A stretch of DNA of 64,000 nucleotides, taken from contig JASDDO010000018.1 of the NCBI GenBank assembly GCA_030015575.1, positions 229,323,138 to 229,387,137 on the forward strand, given 5' to 3'. The notes under the pieces were generated by a model. It was not told the DNA's origin and did not search any database. It saw only the letters and a list, made by a program, of their open reading frames with translations. A program made the translations under genes and the position numbers. This DNA is from Agapanthus africanus (Eukaryota > Streptophyta > Magnoliopsida > Asparagales > Amaryllidaceae). Positions 59,647 to 64,000 of this stretch are shown piece by piece; positions within the stretch are counted from its first letter, which is position 1, and the number at the start of each line of letters is the position of its first letter.

Positions 59647-61821
59647 TGTTAGTGTATATGCCCTAGAGGCCATTACTGTATCATACTGGTTTGTATATTA
59701 CTTAATGGAAGCTTGGGATATTCACCTTGTATATACAATCTTGCTCAAAATAGTAGTATGCTACTTGGTTTGTTTCTACTTCAATGTGTACATGTGTTTA
59801 TTTTTGTATATCGCCTATACACATTAGTAGAGCCCTTAGGATCTTTGCTTGATTACCAGCGATGTGATGGCCGTCACACTAGTGGGGCTGGGTAATCTAT
59901 AAGCACATCCTTATGCAGGTCCCTGGTCGCAGGACTATCGAGACAGGGCATCGATACTCCGGAGTAGACCAGCGCATGCGCTTCTCATCCCAGTGTGGGA
60001 GACGGTCTGTCCCACAGCCGTCAGTACGTCGTACTTGAGATAGTATGCGGGTGCTCGTTAGGTTACGGGTACACTGGACAGGACTCGTCGGGAACTGACT
60101 AGTTGGTATTATACCTATTGTCAGTTATCAGTTCCCAGGTGACATGAGTACAGCTTAGTCCGCTGACTTGACACTGTCACTTCGCCTCGAGTGTGTTCCC
60201 ACTGTACTTTGATCACTACCCTACCACGGCTCAAAGGAGTCGTGCAAATAGGTAGTGGTTGGGTGCAGTCCCGAAGCACTTGGAGGCAGTGACGGTTAGA
60301 CAGGATTCGTCTCTCCCGGTATTGGGGGTTGACATCGCGCTGTGTCTAGGAGAGCCATTACACGAGTAGTCCCTGGCCAGGGCAAACGAGATATACTGGT
60401 AGGTTTCCAGTGTTATCTCAGGGTGTTTTGGGCTTCGCTCCGGCACGACTTGTACCGCTATTGGGGGACTGACGTTTACCACCCTTAGGCCCGCCATGCG
60501 ATGTATCAGACGAACAGACCGGACTGTACGGAGAATGTCACACTCAGGCTCAGTAGGAGTTCAGATGGGTTTCGCCTCGTCGGTCTTCTTGTCGGCATTA
60601 CCTGGGGACCGTTACGCACAGCTAGTGCCGCTTGCGGTCTGTGGTTAAACCCACTGCCAGCGTAGTGTCGAGTCTTTAGAGTCCCACACAGAAAGCTTTT
60701 CGCCTTTAGGCAAAAGAGTAGAGGTCGCATGGTATTGCGACAGGTCGCATGGTTTTGCGACAGGGTTCGGTCACGTCCGTGCACTTGTGCACGTACAGTG
60801 TCCGGACAGTTTACACTAGCGGGCTTTGGTTTAAGCCAGATCCTAGTGTACCTTATGGGATTAGATTTATCCAGTTTGCATTCGTGTTCCTCGGAACGCG
60901 GATGCGGGTGTGTATGCACAGTTGACAGGGAGGCAGAGGCAGCGGATTCTCATTAGGGTTGTTGACAGTTGACCGTTGACTATTTGACTTTTTGCTCAAC
61001 CCTAATGAGAATTTGATATGTGATTAACTATTATATTAATTAAGTATTATGGTGACATGGTTGTAAACTTTTTTTGACTTTGTTGACTTGTTGACTTTTG
61101 TTGACTTGTTGACTTTGTTGACCGGTTGACTAGGCTTGACTAGTTGACCATCATGATAACCATAGCCATCATTTCATGGCAAAGACTTTTGTTTACTTGC
61201 TCATTTATGTAAAATGAGTGCATGAAATGATATGGTTATGGTTACTTCAACCATCACATAAGACTTTTGTTAGTATGATGAGTTATCATTGCTTTGGATT
61301 ATGAGAGGGTGAGAGACAAAATACTTGCTCATTCTTTTCTTGCTCATTCTCTCTCTTGTTCTTGAGCTCTCCTTTTGCTCTCACCCTCAACCTCTTGCTC
61401 CCTCTCTTGATCCTATGGTTCTATTGTCTCATGAGTTGAGAATCAAGAACCATAGATAAAATCCCATTCTAATTCTTCTCTACTCATTCTAGTTCACTAG
61501 GTTTAGCAAACCAAGTGAACTAGTTTCTTCAAAGAACGAAGAAGGAGCTAAAGGTTGGAGCTTTCAGGTGGATCTATCTTCGGCGTACGGAGACGACGAG
61601 AAGAAGCCAATCGGACCACCATCGGAGCTTGAAGACGAAGGAGTTCAAGACAAGCAAGGTATAACCCCCTAACCGAGTAGCTAGAAACTCATAGTTAGGA
61701 TGTTAGATAGATGTTTAACCAAGATCCGGGTTTTAGGTCCATGTTACCACCTCCGTAAAAATCGTTTTTTTATCATATTCCGCATTCCCGAAAGTACCGG
61801 GAGAGGTAGCATGGACTTACA
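59647..61821 (+). mobile_element. Copia-4 5' LTR
   Basis: A 2,175-base LTR that starts TGTTAGTGTATATGCCCTAG and ends ATGGACTTACA, the plus-strand counterpart of the copia-1 LTRs. It has a local direct repeat of GGTCGCATGGT with TTGCGACAG (60722-60763) and a W-box cluster. Confidence 0.93.
60960..61150 (+). promoter_or_regulatory. Cluster of TTGAC (W-box) cores in copia-4 LTR
   Basis: Thirteen TTGAC sequences occur in about 190 bases. Most are TTGACT or TTGACC, many in the spacing GTTGACTTGTTGACTT. These are WRKY-type W-box cores in the same orientation as the element and in its U3-like half. The copia-1 LTRs have the same cluster. Confidence 0.55.
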
Positions 61822-61822
61822 G

Positions 61823-61835
61823 TCGTATCAGAGCC
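61823..61835 (+). other. Copia-4 primer-binding site
   Basis: TCGTATCAGAGCC, with one change (G to C at the second base) from the initiator tRNA-Met complement. Confidence 0.85.
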
Positions 61836-62027
61836 TAGTTAAACTCTATCTAACTTGTTAGCAAGTAACTAGAAGATCGATCAAAGAAAAAGTCCCGAAA
61901 ACGAACCCCGAAAATTTGCAGTTTCTGTCGATTTTTTTACTGTTCAAAAATTGATTATTTTAACACCTAAAATCGGCTCAGGCTTTTCTGTGAATAACCA
62001 CCAAAGATGGACCCACGATCGAGTCAA

Positions 62028-62125
62028 AGCGCCGCGGAAGCGCGGCGGGAGCATGCTCCCGCCGCGGATCCGCGGCGGGAGCATGCTCCCGCCGCGGATC
62101 CGCGGCCGAGTTGACTCGGCCGAGG
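62028..62125. repeat. GC-rich palindrome cluster after copia-4 PBS
   Basis: Two perfect 26-base palindromes (62041-62066 and 62071-62096, each centred on GCATGC) repeat with a 30-base period, joined by GATC. They are followed by CGGCCGAGT-TG-ACTCGGCCG. Each can fold into a very stable hairpin. Confidence 0.9.
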
Positions 62126-63253
62126 TCAATCTTTGGTGCAGTGTTATTCTGGGGGTATTTTGGGATTTTTAGTATATATATTTTCAACCCAGATTTTCCA
62201 GAACGAAAATTTTATTTTGGGGTCCCGAAAATCCGTATTTTTGATCGAACTTCTAAAAGACTTGAGCTAACGGGTTTTCTGTAATGTGATATTTGTATTG
62301 AACGTCTACTAATCGCTATATGTCGATTAGTGGGGGTTATAAAAATCTGTGATCTGTAATGTGCTGGAATGTGTATATGAATATGTTGGATTGTCGTGGG
62401 TGAATAGCCGGGGGTTGTGAGACGAGAGTTTTCTTTTCTTTCAATTCATGTAAATTTGTAAATTGATGTAATAATTATTTGTATGGCCGCACAACCGGAT
62501 CGGGGTTGTAGCCGTCATTGTATAATTTCTTTTTACTGTTTTTGCTCCTAGGATAGACCCATGGAGGGGGTGCACAAACTACCGGGTATGCCGAAGTGTC
62601 GAGTGGCCTACTCATGGAGATGAGGGAGGTTGCTACGCTTCGGGTACTTGGGGGGTAGTTTGCCGCACCCGTAGGGGTCTTGGGTGGGGTATTGGCTATT
62701 CACCGCGACCGTGTAATTTGTTTTTCGTTACAGGCTCGTGCGAATTACAGATTCCTAGTATATCCAATGTATTCATCTGTGATCTGAAATGTTTATCATT
62801 GCAGTATATCTATATATGATATTATTTAGGCGTTGCTTATGTTTTACAGACGCGCTATCCCAGCCCCCGCTCTGTCGTTAGTTAAGTAACCTAACGGGTA
62901 ATGACGGGGCCCCGTGGCGAATGCGAATGGCATAAGCGTACGTCATATTTTGGTTGTTTTCTACAATGGTAGGATTAAATGATGGGACGCATTAAAAGAA
63001 CTAATGCAAGAATATCACGCATTAAAAGAACTAATGCAAGATAATAAACCAAGTTAAAGTCGTTGGAACACTTTCGAAAAACCACTCGGTTCTTTTCAAA
63101 ACAACTTTTAAATGCGGAGCTTGAGCCACTCCTTTTAAAAGCTATCTCGTTCCATCGACCAAATCAAGTTCACTACGTTCACGGTTTTGCCAAAACCATC
63201 CGTAGCCCTCCGTCGTTTCACGTGAATAGTCAATAATATTCAAGCTGTGTTTG

Positions 63254-63447
63254 TTGGCCAAAGTCAAGGCACAGTGATTGGTAGCTATTGGGTATTCATG
63301 TGCAGCATAGATAGATGCGTTGGTTTGGAACAGTCGTACTGCCTTGTTGGCCAAAGTCAAGGGTAGGTGCGGGTGGATTCAAATTAACCTGGAGAACGAC
63401 GGGCAGAACTTGACATGTGACTTATGATTTGTTGGCCAAAGTCAAGG
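63254..63447 (+). other. Triple leader hairpin motif, copia-4
   Basis: TTGGC-CAAA-GTCAA-GG occurs at 63254, 63347 and 63432 (spacing 93 and 85). Each can form a five-pair stem, with one G-U pair, around a CAAA loop. Copia-1 has the same three motifs and the same spacing on the minus strand. Confidence 0.6.
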
Positions 63448-63591
63448 TCATAAGAGCATGGGGCAAAAATTCACATCGGGAGTTTCATAAGTACTGAAAC
63501 TTGCTAGATTTGCATACCATTTGGAGTGTGATGATTCTGGTAGGATTCCTTCAGTTTCATCACGCAATGATATTTGGATCCCGATCCTACT

Positions 63592-63934
63592 GTGAGTATA
63601 TGCTACTCCTCGGGAAATTTCTCACTTAACGATCAATGCTATAAACCTAGTAGGTGCCTAGAAAGGTGTTAGCGGGGCTACGCCCCCAGGGAAAAGAGGT
63701 TCTTTAATTAAGGAACTTCGCGAAAGCGTTGGAAAACCTTCCTCGAAGTACCGACACCGGCCTGGCTGAACGGTTAAGCAAGTATTGTACGGTGGGATTG
63801 ATCCCGACTAATTCTTCCTTTATGGTTTGAGGAGGGATTCGAGAAACAGTGGGAGCCATCCTGTTTAGACAAACTAAAAACCACTCTAAACTTGCAAGAG
63901 CATCGTGCTAAGTGTTTCTTCTCTCCCCCTGCAG
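63592..63934 (+). other. Putative leader intron, copia-4
   Basis: The donor GTGAGTAT is at 63592, and a pyrimidine-rich TTCTTCTCTCCCCCTGCAG ends at 63934. The length is 343 bases, against 350 in copia-1. Removing it would bring the 5' leader next to the gag start. Splicing is inferred only. Confidence 0.4.
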
Positions 63935-63947
63935 CGACCAAATCGAA

Positions 63948-64000
63948 ATGACTGGACTTAAGTTACTTCTAGATAAAAACATACTGACAGGGCCAAACTA
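63948..64000 (+). CDS. gag: Copia-4 gag, first 17 codons (partial)
   Basis: ATG begins MTGLKLLLDKN, identical in its first eleven residues to the copia-2 gag start (44584) and in the same leader context. The rest of the gene lies beyond the window, so whether it is intact cannot be judged. Confidence 0.85.
   Translation, partial: MTGLKLLLDKNILTGPN

Larger units (their letters stand above)
61836..63947 (+). other. Copia-4 leader (non-coding)
   Basis: It contains the GC palindrome cluster (62028-62125), complementary TGAATAGCC and GGCTATTCA (62401-62409, 62694-62702), the CGTTAG...CTAACG hairpin (62876-62896), the stem GTCGTTGGAAC / GTTCCATCGAC (63059-63069, 63149-63159) and three TTGGCCAAAGTCAAGG motifs (63254, 63347, 63432). 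The putative intron (63592-63934) ends 13 bases before the gag ATG. Confidence 0.75.
59647..64000 (+). mobile_element. Copia-4: Ty1/copia element, 5' part, runs off the window
   Basis: It is inserted in the reverse transcriptase of copia-3, with a 5' LTR (59647-61821), PBS, leader and the first codons of gag. The candidate TSD is AATGA (59642-59646), and its partner is outside the window. Its LTR and leader resemble copia-1 closely, including the same leader hairpin loops. It is the innermost insertion here and so younger than copia-3. Confidence 0.9.

Noticed and set aside
59647..64000. Copia-4 LTR read as the 3' LTR of copia-3
   Set aside because: It interrupts the RT of copia-3, belongs to the copia-1 LTR type, and is followed by a PBS, leader and gag start.
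1..64000. tRNA, rRNA, snRNA or host protein-coding genes
   Set aside because: None was seen on reading through both strands; all stretches are assigned to LARD or copia sequence. A tRNAscan and protein search would settle it.

Overview
This window is a block of nested LTR retrotransposons from a plant nuclear genome, most likely an angiosperm. The evidence is Ty1/copia polyproteins of plant type, initiator tRNA-Met primer-binding sites, 2 kb and 4.6 kb LTRs, TA microsatellites and a complete absence of recognisable host genes. I see no tRNA, rRNA or intact cellular gene. The species cannot be told from the sequence.

Four layers can be read from exact boundaries and 5 bp target-site duplications (TSDs). 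(1) The oldest layer is a minus-strand tandem array of a non-coding large retrotransposon derivative (LARD-like). Its LTRs are about 4.5 kb and its internal domains about 2.9 kb: LTR end (1-53), internal A (54-2982), LTR (2983-7509), internal B (split into 7510-8927, 18857-19603, 39504-40003 and 50599-50820), then a further LTR (50821-52080, cut). (2) Internal B was hit three times: by copia-1 (8928-18851, minus, TSD TTGTG); by a plus-strand tandem array of the same LARD family, LTR-int-LTR-int-LTR (19604-39498, TSD GAACC); and by copia-2 (40004-50593, plus, TSD GTAAG). (3) Copia-3 (from 52081, plus) sits in the next minus-strand LARD LTR. (4) Copia-4 (from 59647, plus) interrupts the reverse transcriptase of copia-3 and runs out of the window just after its gag start.

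The copia elements have LTRs of about 2.0-2.2 kb, an unusually long leader of about 2.1-3.1 kb, and a single gag-protease-integrase-RT-RNase H reading frame. Their LTR ends (ATGCCCTAGAGGC) suggest the Angela/BARE-1 lineage. Copia-2 is the best preserved: one 1308-codon frame with only three in-frame stops and no frameshift. Copia-1 is more decayed, copia-3 is heavily degraded and lacks nearly all of gag, and copia-4 is only partly visible.

The LARD has no gag or pol. It keeps a PBS, a polypurine tract, a conserved palindrome beside that tract, short decayed reading frames of unknown nature and an array of small GTGCA...TGCAC dyads. It must have depended on proteins from another element.

The least explained signals are non-coding. 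Shared by all four copia leaders are three short hairpins per leader whose loops are element-specific but repeated within each element, a base-paired stem with covarying sequence, a putative intron ending just before gag, and a GC-rich palindrome near the PBS. Beyond these there is a LARD sub-lineage that captured part of a copia leader, and a small GC-rich gene-like insert bounded by 25 bp inverted repeats inside copia-3.
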